A DNA stretch of 6,543 nt from JBBQSN01 sp038213835. GTDB taxonomy: Bacteria > Actinomycetota > Actinomycetes > Actinomycetales > CAWJMD01. The notes beneath the pieces were generated by a model that was not told the DNA's origin, made no database searches, and saw nothing but the letters and a program-made list of their open reading frames with translations. The position numbers and the translations under genes are program-made. The DNA lies in the NCBI GenBank assembly GCA_038213835.1, contig JBBQSN010000176.1:1-6543 (forward strand). Reading direction: 5' to 3'. Below, piece by piece: positions 1-5,748 of this stretch (positions within the stretch are counted from its first letter, which is position 1; every line of letters begins with the position of its first letter).

Positions 1-888
1 GGTGAGCCCCAACGAGTTCACCTGCACGCCGTACCGGAACCGTCGCGCCTTGTCATCGGTGACGCCGTAACGCTCGCGCGTGACCTCGTCCCACAGCTCG
101 ACGAAAGCGCGCATCTTGCACATCTCCTCGACGAACCGGACGCCGGCGTTGACGAAGAACGAGATCCGCTGGACGACGTCGGAGAACTTCTCGGGCGGCA
201 CCTGGCCGGAGTCGCGGACGGCGTCGAGCACCGCGATCGCCGTCGACATCGCGTAGGCGACCTCCTGGACGGGCGTCGCCCCGGCCTCCTGGAGGTGGTA
301 GCTGCAGATGTTGATCGGGTTCCAGCGCGGCATCTGCTGCACCGTGTAGGTGACCATGTCGGTGATGAGCCGCATGCTCGGCTCGGGCGGGAACACGTAG
401 GTCCCGCGCGAGAGGTACTCCTTGATGATGTCGTTCTGCGTGGTGCCGGCGAGATCGGCCGGGGTCGCGCCCTGCTCCTGCGCCGCCACCTCGTAGAGCG
501 CCAGCAACCACATCGCGGTGGCGTTGATCGTCATCGAGGTGTTCATCTCGCCGAGGGGGATGCCCTCGAACAGCCGTCGGACGTCGCCGATGTGGCTGAT
601 CGGGACGCCGACCTTGCCCACCTCGCCGCGGGCGAGCACGTGGTCGGGGTCGTAACCGGTCTGGGTCGGTAGGTCGAAGGCGACCGACAGACCGGTCTGG
701 CCCTTGTCGAGGTTGCGCCGGTACAGGGCGTTGGACTCCGCCGCCGAGGAGTGGCCGGCGTACGTGCGCATCACCCACGGCCGGTCGCGCGGGGGCCGCT
801 CGTCCTGCTCGTCCTGAGACCCACGCAGGGACCCACCCAGGGACCCACCCAGGGACCCACCCAGGGACCCGCCCAGGAACTCACCCAC
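1..888 (-). CDS. meaA: B12-dependent acyl-CoA mutase, ethylmalonyl-CoA mutase/MeaA type (5' part; C-terminus outside window)
   Basis: The product rearranges an acyl-CoA carbon skeleton using adenosylcobalamin. The family includes methylmalonyl-, isobutyryl- and ethylmalonyl-CoA mutases. The first 296 residues are visible and cover the start of the substrate-binding TIM barrel. The cobalamin-binding domain would lie beyond base 1, as the family is about 650-690 residues long. Seen motifs are PWVMRTYAGHS (residues 37-47), SVAFDLPTQTGYDPDH, MNTSMTINATAMW and NICSYHLQEAGATP. The RTYAGHS form fits Ecm/MeaA better than methylmalonyl-CoA mutase (RQYAGF, DLATHRGYD) or the IcmA type. The start is GTG at 888-886, with AGGAGG seven bases upstream and the previous stop in frame at 930-928. 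About 36 residues precede the conserved PW, and residues 5-21 are Leu-Gly-Gly-Ser repeats. It lies 39 bp downstream of the antiporter remnant and is probably cotranscribed with the STAS gene. Ethylmalonyl-CoA specificity is inferred; mutase identity is firm. Confidence 0.9.
   Translation of the reverse strand, partial: MGEFLGGSLGGSLGGSLGGSLRGSQDEQDERPPRDRPWVMRTYAGHSSAAESNALYRRNLDKGQTGLSVAFDLPTQTGYDPDHVLARGEVGKVGVPISHIGDVRRLFEGIPLGEMNTSMTINATAMWLLALYEVAAQEQGATPADLAGTTQNDIIKEYLSRGTYVFPPEPSMRLITDMVTYTVQQMPRWNPINICSYHLQEAGATPVQEVAYAMSTAIAVLDAVRDSGQVPPEKFSDVVQRISFFVNAGVRFVEEMCKMRAFVELWDEVTRERYGVTDDKARRFRYGVQVNSLGLT
826..876. repeat. 12-bp tandem repeat inside the mutase leader
   Basis: The plus strand repeats cagggacccacc at 826, 838, 850 and 862. 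The last copy has one change (gcc for acc), followed by a further cag. Degenerate partial copies flank both sides, at about 817-825 and 874-885. The unit is four codons long, so copy-number change keeps the frame. Read on the minus strand it encodes Leu-Gly-Gly-Ser units in the mutase N-terminus. Confidence 0.9.
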
Positions 889-895
889 AGAACTG

Positions 896-901
896 CCTCC
901 T
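896..901 (-). promoter_or_regulatory. Ribosome binding site that fixes the mutase start
   Basis: The minus strand reads AGGAGG here, followed by seven bases and GTG (888-886). It is a full-consensus Shine-Dalgarno site. It supports starting upstream of the Gly-Gly-Ser-Leu repeat, so the repeat is translated. The internal ATG at 771-769 would remove the conserved Pro-Trp-Val and is unlikely. Confidence 0.75.
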
Positions 902-927
902 GCGCCTCGTCGTCGACGCTGGCGACG

Positions 928-1307
928 CTACTGGCCGATCACCTCGTGGAACAGGCGTCCCAGGGTGAGGCTGCTCACGGGAGACGGCGGCAGCGATGCC
1001 CCCTGCACCATCAGGGTCCCGAACGTGACCACCAGCGCGGCGAGGACGAGCACCTCGCGGTGCTCGGTCTGCGCCGGGAGGGTGACGACGGCTGCCAGCG
1101 TGACGACGCCGCGTACAGCAGCGGTGGCAGCAGTCCGATGAGCAGCAGCTCGTCGCTGATCTCGAGGTCGGGCACGAACGGCACGAAGGCGACGACCGCA
1201 CCGGCGACGGTGAGCAGCAGGGGTGCGGGGACGTCCAGACGATGGGCCAGGGCCGACCCCGCGAGGGCGGCCAGGACGACGCCGGTGACGACGAGCGCGA
1301 GCACCAC
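928..1307 (-). pseudogene. Remnant of a CPA1-family Na+/H+ antiporter with a large internal deletion
   Basis: The gene opens with GTG at 1307-1305, twelve bases after the STAS stop. It encodes a typical CPA1 beginning: helices rich in Val/Leu/Ala, then RLDVPAPLLL, FVPFVPDLEISDELLL and LLPPLLYAA. The text then changes. In another frame, from about 1113 to 928, it reads RGVVTLAAVVTLP, EVLVLAALVVTFGTLMVQG and ASLPP, which is the conserved region near the C-terminal end of CPA1 antiporters, ending at TAG (930-928). About 300 residues between them are missing, including the TDP and Asn-Asp ion-binding helices. The retained first frame runs on as meaningless Ser/Arg-rich residues to a stop at 1013-1011, giving a 98-residue product. 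Transport function is not expected. It seems to come from a different CPA1 subgroup than the intact antiporter at 2174-3478, so it is not obviously a duplicate of it. It sits between the STAS gene and the mutase on the same strand. Confidence 0.8.
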
Positions 1308-1319
1308 GTCGCGACCCTG

Positions 1320-1649
1320 TCAGGCCGTGGCGACCTCGGGGACGGGTGTCCGCGTCCCGGTGCTCAGCACGCGGTCCAGCCGGGTGACTCGCAGCATCCG
1401 CTCGAGCGGCGGCGGGACCCCCACGAGCACGAACCGGCGGCCGATCCGCTCGGCCCGGCGGTGCGCCTCGAGGAACAGCCCGAGCGAGGAGACGTCGACC
1501 AGCAGGAGCTCCTCGACGTCGACCACGAGGTCACCGGTGCCGGTGTCGACGACGCGGTGCAGGCTCTGCCGCACGTCCGGGGCGGACCGGGCGTCGAGGC
1601 GTCCGCGCAGCACGAGGCGTTGGCCGCGCTCGGGCTCCTGGACGTCCAC
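1320..1649 (-). CDS. STAS-domain protein, anti-sigma factor antagonist-like
   Basis: The 109-residue product is a stand-alone STAS domain of the SpoIIAA/RsbV kind. Such proteins bind and neutralise an anti-sigma kinase when unphosphorylated. Visible features are the early strand RLVLRGRLDARSAPDVRQ (residues 11-28), the strand LVVDVEELLLVDVSSLGLFL (41-60) and the later REVLVG-like segment RRFVLVGVPPPLERML. In the classical D-S-S-G-L-G motif the second Ser is the phosphorylation site. Here it reads D52-V-S-S55-L-G, so a Ser aligns with that site when the Leu-Gly is used as anchor. The GTG start at 1649 is chosen for its strong upstream site and typical length. Upstream GTG and TTG codons in frame would add about 7-43 unconserved residues. 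No anti-sigma kinase or sigma factor is in the window, so its partner is unknown. It is the first gene of the cluster leading to the mutase. Confidence 0.8.
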   Translation of the reverse strand: MDVQEPERGQRLVLRGRLDARSAPDVRQSLHRVVDTGTGDLVVDVEELLLVDVSSLGLFLEAHRRAERIGRRFVLVGVPPPLERMLRVTRLDRVLSTGTRTPVPEVATA

Positions 1650-1823
1650 CGGCTCTCCCCCTGCGACACGTTCGTCACTCGTCACTCTGGTCGCTGCGGT
1701 GAGCGTAGGGACCGGGTGCCGCTCGCCCCCGCAGGCGCGCCGACCGCGGACGGGCGGATACTGGTCCCGTACCGGCAACCACCCTTATCGCCGGCACCGC
1801 AGACCTGGACGAAGGAGGGCGGC
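1650..1823. other. Divergent intergenic region between STAS gene and DUF2007-like gene
   Basis: This 174-bp stretch must hold the promoter of the plus-strand gene and probably that of the STAS-antiporter-mutase cluster. I see no element good enough to name. The least GC-rich part, around 1757-1792, includes ggatact and cttatc, which could contribute to -10 elements, but no convincing -35 pairing was found. Confidence 0.4.
1655..1661 (-). promoter_or_regulatory. Ribosome binding site that decides the STAS gene start
   Basis: The minus strand reads GGGGGAG five bases before the GTG at 1649-1647. No comparable site precedes the more upstream in-frame GTG or TTG codons. This supports the short, 109-residue form. 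Confidence 0.6.
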
Positions 1824-2156
1824 GTGTCGTCGGCCTGGCAGAGCTACTCGTTCCTCTTCGGTCCCACCGTCGCCCTGGCGATCCTGGTCGTCCTGATGGT
1901 GCTGCTGAAGTGGACCTTCTCGACGGGTCGCTCGGTCATCGCCCGCCCCGGTCGCCCCGGTCAGCCGGAGGACTACGGTCTGCTGGTCCCTGTGGCCTCG
2001 CCGGCGACGATGATCGAGGCCGAGGTGCTGCGTCGCACGCTCGAGGCGGCCGACGTGCGCGCCACCGTCGCCGAGACGCTGCAGGGGCCGCGGGTGATGG
2101 TGCTGCGACAGCACGTCCAGATCGCCAAGCACGTGCTCGAGCGCAAGCCCGGCTGA
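1824..2156 (+). CDS. Small membrane-anchored protein with DUF2007-like domain
   Basis: This is the only plus-strand gene. The start is GTG at 1824, preceded by AAGGAGG at 1812-1818. The 110-residue product has one strong hydrophobic segment (about residues 10-29, ending in Leu-Lys-Trp). A Gly/Pro/Arg linker (about 35-50) follows. The C-terminal domain reads MIEAEVLRRTLEAADVRATV, then GPRVMVLRQHVQIAKHVLE. That layout (substitute one residue chain for another through a helix, a strand, then a strand and helix) resembles the DUF2007 'putative signal transducing protein' family, whose members carry an E-A-E-x-L-R-x-x-L-E-x-A pattern. Molecular function is unknown for the family. The membrane segment probably anchors the domain at the cytoplasmic face. 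It converges on the antiporter with a gap of 17 bases and diverges from the STAS gene across about 174 bases. The gene call is firm; the family assignment is moderate. Confidence 0.75.
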   Translation: MSSAWQSYSFLFGPTVALAILVVLMVLLKWTFSTGRSVIARPGRPGQPEDYGLLVPVASPATMIEAEVLRRTLEAADVRATVAETLQGPRVMVLRQHVQIAKHVLERKPG

Positions 2157-2173
2157 CCGCGTGCGCAGACCGC

Positions 2174-3478
2174 TCAGACCGCCTCGCGCGCCCGGTCCAG
2201 ACGGGCCATCACCGGTGTCGCCAGCGTCCCGTGCACCACCACGGAGAGCAGGATCGCGAACCCGACGGTGGACCACACCTCGCGCAGGCCCTCGATCTCG
2301 ACGCCGTAGCCGGTCGCGTAGGCCAGGTAGTAGAGCGTGCCGACCCCGCGGACGCCGAAGAAGGCCACGACGCGGCGCTCCCCGGAGGCCATCCGGACCG
2401 GACCCAGCGGCAACCTCGGCAGCAGTGACAGACCGGCCGTCAGCGGCCGCACCACGAACACCACGACGACGGCGACCGCGACACCCGTCCAGGTGAGGTC
2501 GGCCAGCAGCCCCCACGAGACCGAGGCGCCGAACAGCAGCAGTACCAGCATCGTCAGCAGGTGCTCGAACTGGCTGACGAAAGTGTGCATCGTGTCGTGG
2601 TACTGCGAGCCGCGCTCGTGCGAGCGGATCGCGATCGCGGCCGCGAAGACCGCGAGGAAGCCGTAGCCGCCCAGCACCTCGGCGAGCCCGTACACGGCGA
2701 AGGTGGCTGCGAGCGCCAGCAGCGGCTCGCCCGTCTCGGCCAGCCGCAGGGAGGCGGTGCGGGCGCGGAACGCCATCCGCGCGAGCAGCCAGCCGGCCCC
2801 CCACCCGATCAGCGCGCCGAGCAGGACCTTGCCGACGAGCTCCCAGCCGAGCCAGCGCCACACCGAGTGCGCCTCCGCAGTCCCGGCCAGGGCGAGAAAG
2901 ATCGCGCCGTAGACGAACGGGAAGGCCAGCCCGTCGTTCAGCCCGGCCTCGCTGGTGAGCGCGAACCGGGTCTGGTCGCCCTCGTCGACCTCGTCCTTGT
3001 CGTCGCCCTCGTCCACCGACTCGCCGTCGGTCTGCGGCCCGCTCACCTGGATGTCGGACGCCAGCACCGGGTCGGTGGGCGAGAGCACGGCAGCCAGCAG
3101 CAGGGCGCTCGCCGGTGCCAGCCCCATCCACCACCAGCCGAGCAGGGCGCTGATGACCACGAACAGCGGCATCGCCACCGCGAGCAGGCGCCACGTGGGG
3201 GTCCACGTCCGGAGCGAGAGCGGGCGGTTGATCGCCAGCCCCACGCCCATCAGCGCGACGATGACGCAGAGCTCGGTGAGTCGTTCGGCGATGGCGGGAT
3301 CCTCGACCGGCGAGATCGGGGACCCTCCCGGGAGCGGCAGGAGACCCACCAGGACGCCGACCCCCACGAACGCCATCGGGACAGACAGCGCGCGCCGCGA
3401 CAGCGCGGCCGGGAGGACGGCGCCGAGCAGGAGGGCCAGGCCGCCGATCAGGTAGAGGGCGTCACCGGGGAGCTGCAC
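2174..3478 (-). CDS. CPA1-type Na+/H+ (cation/proton) antiporter
   Basis: The 434-residue product is an inner-membrane antiporter that exchanges cations for protons and supports pH and Na+ homeostasis. About 12 hydrophobic segments are visible. Family motifs are SPTDPVLASDIQ (residues 133-144, the unwound TDP helix), SEAGLNDGLAFP (176-187, with the N-D pair expected to bind the ion) and FFGVRGVGTLYY (373-384). Length and layout match complete NhaP-like proteins without a long cytoplasmic tail. Between the first two motifs is an unusually acidic loop (about residues 145-170, many Asp/Glu). The start is GTG at 3478, nine bases after the murA stop. Its ribosome site is weak, so translation may be coupled to murA. 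The 3' end converges on the small plus-strand gene. The exact cation preference cannot be told from the sequence. Confidence 0.9.
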   Translation of the reverse strand: MQLPGDALYLIGGLALLLGAVLPAALSRRALSVPMAFVGVGVLVGLLPLPGGSPISPVEDPAIAERLTELCVIVALMGVGLAINRPLSLRTWTPTWRLLAVAMPLFVVISALLGWWWMGLAPASALLLAAVLSPTDPVLASDIQVSGPQTDGESVDEGDDKDEVDEGDQTRFALTSEAGLNDGLAFPFVYGAIFLALAGTAEAHSVWRWLGWELVGKVLLGALIGWGAGWLLARMAFRARTASLRLAETGEPLLALAATFAVYGLAEVLGGYGFLAVFAAAIAIRSHERGSQYHDTMHTFVSQFEHLLTMLVLLLFGASVSWGLLADLTWTGVAVAVVVVFVVRPLTAGLSLLPRLPLGPVRMASGERRVVAFFGVRGVGTLYYLAYATGYGVEIEGLREVWSTVGFAILLSVVVHGTLATPVMARLDRAREAV

Positions 3479-3487
3479 CCCACGACA

Positions 3488-4852
3488 CTAGGTGCCGCGC
3501 GGCGATCCCGCCTGCGCTCCAGCCGATCCCGGCGCGAAGGGGCCGGTACCGGACACAGCCTCCCGCCTGACGTCGGCCCCGAGACCGGCCAGCTGGCCGA
3601 CGAGGTCGGCGTAGCCGCGGTCGACGTGCTCGACACCGCTCACCACGGTCTCGCCCTCGGCCGCCAGGCCCGCCACCACGAGGGCGGCACCGGCCCGGAT
3701 GTCGCTGGCCTCCATCGGGGCCCCGGACAGTCGCGGGACGCCGCGGACCAGGACGTGGTGGCCGTCGATGGTGAGGTCGGCCCCGAGCCGCACCAGCTCG
3801 TGCGCGAAACGGAAGCGGGCCTCGAACATGTTCTCGGTGACGACGGCCGACCCCTCGCCGACGGCGCACATGGTGAGCGCCAGCGGCTGGAGGTCGGTGG
3901 GGAACCCGGGGTAGGGCAGGGTGGCGACGTCGACCGCCCGGGGACGGCGGCGGGCCACCACCCGGACTCCCGCGACGTCGGGATGCACCTCGACACCGGC
4001 CAGGCGCAGCTTGTCGAGCACGAGCCGCAGGTGCTGCGGTCGGGCACCCCGCACCAGGACGTCACCGCCGGCCGCCGCCGCCGCGAAGCACCAGGTGCCG
4101 GCGACGATCCGGTCGGGCACCACGGTGTGGCGGGTGGGGGTGAGCCGGTCGACGCCCTCGACCACCAGCCGGGTGGTGCCCACACCGCTGATGCGGGCTC
4201 CCATCGAGAGCAGCATCTGGGCCAGGTCGTCGATCTCCGGCTCGCGGGCGGCGTTGTCGATCTCGGACGTGCCCGACGCGAGAACCGCTGCCATCAGGAG
4301 GTTCTCGGTGGCCCCCACGGACGGGAACGCGAGTGGGACGAGGGCACCGCGGAGCCCGTCGGACGGTGCGGTGGCGACCAGGTAGCCGTGATCGACGTGC
4401 ACCTCGGCACCCATCGACCGCAGGCCGTCGACGTGCAGGTCGAGCCCGCGTGAGCCGATGGCGTCGCCGCCGGGCAGCGCGACGTCGGCCGCTCCGACCC
4501 GGGCCACGAGCGGCCCGAGGACGCTGATCGAGGCCCGCATCGCGCGGACCAGGTCGTAGTCGGCACGGTGACCCGGCTGGTCGGGGACGTCGATCTCGAC
4601 GGTGCCGGACGCCGGGAGGTGCACGACCTCGCAGCCGAGCCGGCGCAGCAGCTCGGCCATGATCCGGACGTCGACGATGTCGGGCACGCCCTCCAGCACG
4701 GTGCGGCCCGCGGCGAGCAGCGAAGCGGCCATCAGCTTGAGCGCGCTGTTCTTCGCGCCGGTCACGGTGACCTCGCCGTGCAGCCGGGACCCCCCGACGA
4801 CGCGGATGGTCTCGCTGCGCTGCTGGTTGGCTCGCTCGCTGCGCTCGCTCAC
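3488..4852 (-). CDS. murA: UDP-N-acetylglucosamine 1-carboxyvinyltransferase
   Basis: The enzyme catalyses the first committed step of peptidoglycan synthesis in the cytoplasm. It transfers enolpyruvyl from phosphoenolpyruvate to UDP-GlcNAc. The 454-residue product has the EPSP-synthase-like two-domain fold. Key positions by alignment from memory with E. coli MurA are K34-N35 in VTGAKNSALKLMAA (K22-N23), R106 (R91), R135 (R120) and the Asp of PYPGFPTDLQ (D305). The catalytic-loop Cys115 is Asp here (D130 in LPGGDAIGSR), the form known from mycobacteria and chlamydiae and linked to fosfomycin insensitivity. The start GTG (4852-4850) overlaps the DUF2550 stop as GTGA, implying coupled translation. 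The first 14 residues (a Ser-Glu-Arg repeat) lie before the usual family beginning and are probably non-essential. The antiporter follows after nine bases. Confidence 0.97.
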   Translation of the reverse strand: MSERSERANQQRSETIRVVGGSRLHGEVTVTGAKNSALKLMAASLLAAGRTVLEGVPDIVDVRIMAELLRRLGCEVVHLPASGTVEIDVPDQPGHRADYDLVRAMRASISVLGPLVARVGAADVALPGGDAIGSRGLDLHVDGLRSMGAEVHVDHGYLVATAPSDGLRGALVPLAFPSVGATENLLMAAVLASGTSEIDNAAREPEIDDLAQMLLSMGARISGVGTTRLVVEGVDRLTPTRHTVVPDRIVAGTWCFAAAAAGGDVLVRGARPQHLRLVLDKLRLAGVEVHPDVAGVRVVARRRPRAVDVATLPYPGFPTDLQPLALTMCAVGEGSAVVTENMFEARFRFAHELVRLGADLTIDGHHVLVRGVPRLSGAPMEASDIRAGAALVVAGLAAEGETVVSGVEHVDRGYADLVGQLAGLGADVRREAVSGTGPFAPGSAGAQAGSPRGT

Positions 4853-5307
4853 GTGACCTGCCCGGTGCGCCCCGGGGGTGCGGACTCCAGCCAGGAGGCG
4901 AGGCCGGTGTACGCCTCGGGGGTCATCGCGAGGTCGAGATCGTCGGTGCCGTAGCGCGCGATGACGACGGTGACCCCGGGCAGCACCGCGCGGGCCTCGA
5001 CGCCGGACGGCTGCCGCTGGCCGGTGACCTCGAGCAGCGAGCGCTCCAGCAACCGGGCCGGGCGCGGCGAGAGCGAGAACACCCGGAACCACTCGAGCCG
5101 GTCGGAGGCGTAACGCGCGACGCCGATGGTCCAGCGTCCGGTGCGATCGGCGTCCGAGACCGCGTCCGGAGCGCCCGGACGCAGCGAGCAGTCGAAGGCG
5201 GCACCGCGGCCGATGATCAGGCGCCGCACGGTGAACAGCGTGGCGCCGAGGACGAGCAGGAGCGCGAGCCCCCCGGCGATCTCCAGCGGGACGGTGAAGG
5301 CTCCCAC
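4849..5307 (-). CDS. DUF2550 family membrane-anchored protein
   Basis: The 152-residue product has an N-terminal hydrophobic segment (about residues 8-27) followed by Arg-Arg, which suggests a single-pass anchor with the rest in the cytoplasm. The soluble part contains WTIGVARYASDRLEWFRVFS and LSPRPARLLERSLLEV, then a conserved-looking end, LAMTPEAYTGLASWLESAPP. This arrangement and the position between atpC and murA match the actinobacterial DUF2550 family, exemplified by the gene after atpC in Mycobacterium. Its function is unknown. The start is GTG at 5307-5305 with only a weak upstream AGGCGGG. It lies 45 bp after atpC and its stop overlaps the murA start by three bases, so the three genes are probably cotranscribed. 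Confidence 0.85.
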   Translation of the reverse strand: MGAFTVPLEIAGGLALLLVLGATLFTVRRLIIGRGAAFDCSLRPGAPDAVSDADRTGRWTIGVARYASDRLEWFRVFSLSPRPARLLERSLLEVTGQRQPSGVEARAVLPGVTVVIARYGTDDLDLAMTPEAYTGLASWLESAPPGRTGQVT

Positions 5308-5352
5308 CTGTGCCCGCCTACCGTCCGAGGTCCGCTGGCAGCCGGGCCGAGG

Positions 5353-5640
5353 TCAGTGACCGGAGCGCGAGGAGGAGGTGGGCTCGCCGATCTCGACGCC
5401 CTCGGCGACCACCAGCACCCGGTCGTTCTCGACCGACAGGAAGCCGCCGTCGACGGTCGCCGTCACGCCGTCGCCGTCGACCCCCTTGATCCGGACCTCT
5501 CCCGGGGCCAGGACGCCCAGCAGCGGGGTGTGCCCGGGCAGGACGCCCAGCTCGCCGTCGAGGGTGCGGGCCAGGACGGCAGAGGCCTCGCCGGACCAGA
5601 CGGTGCGGTCGGCTGCGACGAGGTCGACGGTGAGCGCCAC
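5353..5640 (-). CDS. atpC: F1Fo ATP synthase epsilon subunit, short form
   Basis: The product is part of the central stalk of F1 and couples rotor and catalytic head at the membrane. The 95-residue sequence carries the N-terminal beta-sandwich: VDLVAADRTVWSGEAS, then TLDGELGVLPGHTPLLGVL, then ATVDGGFLSVENDRVLVVAE. In E. coli (about 139 residues) and in mycobacteria (about 120) a C-terminal helical part follows. Here the protein ends soon after the sandwich with a Ser/Gly tail, so the helical hairpin that can inhibit ATP hydrolysis is missing. Short epsilon subunits are known in some Actinomycetota, so this need not be damage. The start is GTG at 5640-5638 with AGGAGG eight bases upstream. No atpD precedes it: the next gene upstream is the FMN reductase, 108 bp away. 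Confidence 0.93.
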   Translation of the reverse strand: MALTVDLVAADRTVWSGEASAVLARTLDGELGVLPGHTPLLGVLAPGEVRIKGVDGDGVTATVDGGFLSVENDRVLVVAEGVEIGEPTSSSRSGH

Positions 5641-5674
5641 GGGGGGTGCCTCCTCAAGACGGGGGTTTCCGGCG

Positions 5675-5680
5675 AGTTTA
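5675..5680 (-). promoter_or_regulatory. Possible -10 element of an atpC promoter
   Basis: The minus strand reads TAAACT here, 34 bases before the atpC start. It matches the TATAAT consensus at four of six positions, in a region otherwise almost all G and C. The -35 region is poor (around GTCACCG). If atpC is really detached from the rest of the atp genes it would need its own promoter, and this is the best candidate. Confidence 0.25.
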
Positions 5681-5748
5681 CCGGGCCGTCGCGGCTGCCG
5701 GTGACCGCGCCCCCGACCGTCCGGACACGGCTACTCGGGCAGGCTGCC

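Noticed and set aside
53..778. A 241-codon minus-strand frame overlapping the mutase
   Set aside because: It is Arg/Gly/Pro/His-rich with no motif, while the adjacent minus frame encodes an unmistakable mutase.
1745..1800. A SigF/SigB-like promoter reading toward the STAS gene (ggtt ... gtat on the minus strand)
   Set aside because: The spacing is about 13 bases and the -10 part matches only GTAT, so it departs from the GTTT-N15-17-GGGTAT form. It would be attractive next to a STAS gene, but the match is too weak.
751..1896. A 381-codon plus-strand frame whose beginning contains a repeated Thr-Gln-Gly-Pro motif
   Set aside because: The repeat is just the complement of the 12-bp repeat in the mutase leader. 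The remainder is Ser/Arg/Thr-rich shadow sequence opposite the STAS gene and the antiporter remnant.
2157..2173. Possible shared terminator between the convergent genes
   Set aside because: The gap has only 17 bases, and I found no stable hairpin or T-run in it or at the two gene ends.
2561..4453. A 630-codon open frame on the plus strand, opposite murA and the antiporter
   Set aside because: Its translation is Gly/Arg/His/Asp-rich with no domain or hydrophobic pattern. It mirrors the codon bias of the well-supported minus-strand genes, as expected at this GC content.
5701..5748. Possible terminator after the FMN reductase (small inverted repeats such as ggcaggctgcc and tccgga)
   Set aside because: Stems are only 3-5 bp with almost no loop and no T-run follows, as common by chance in GC-rich DNA.
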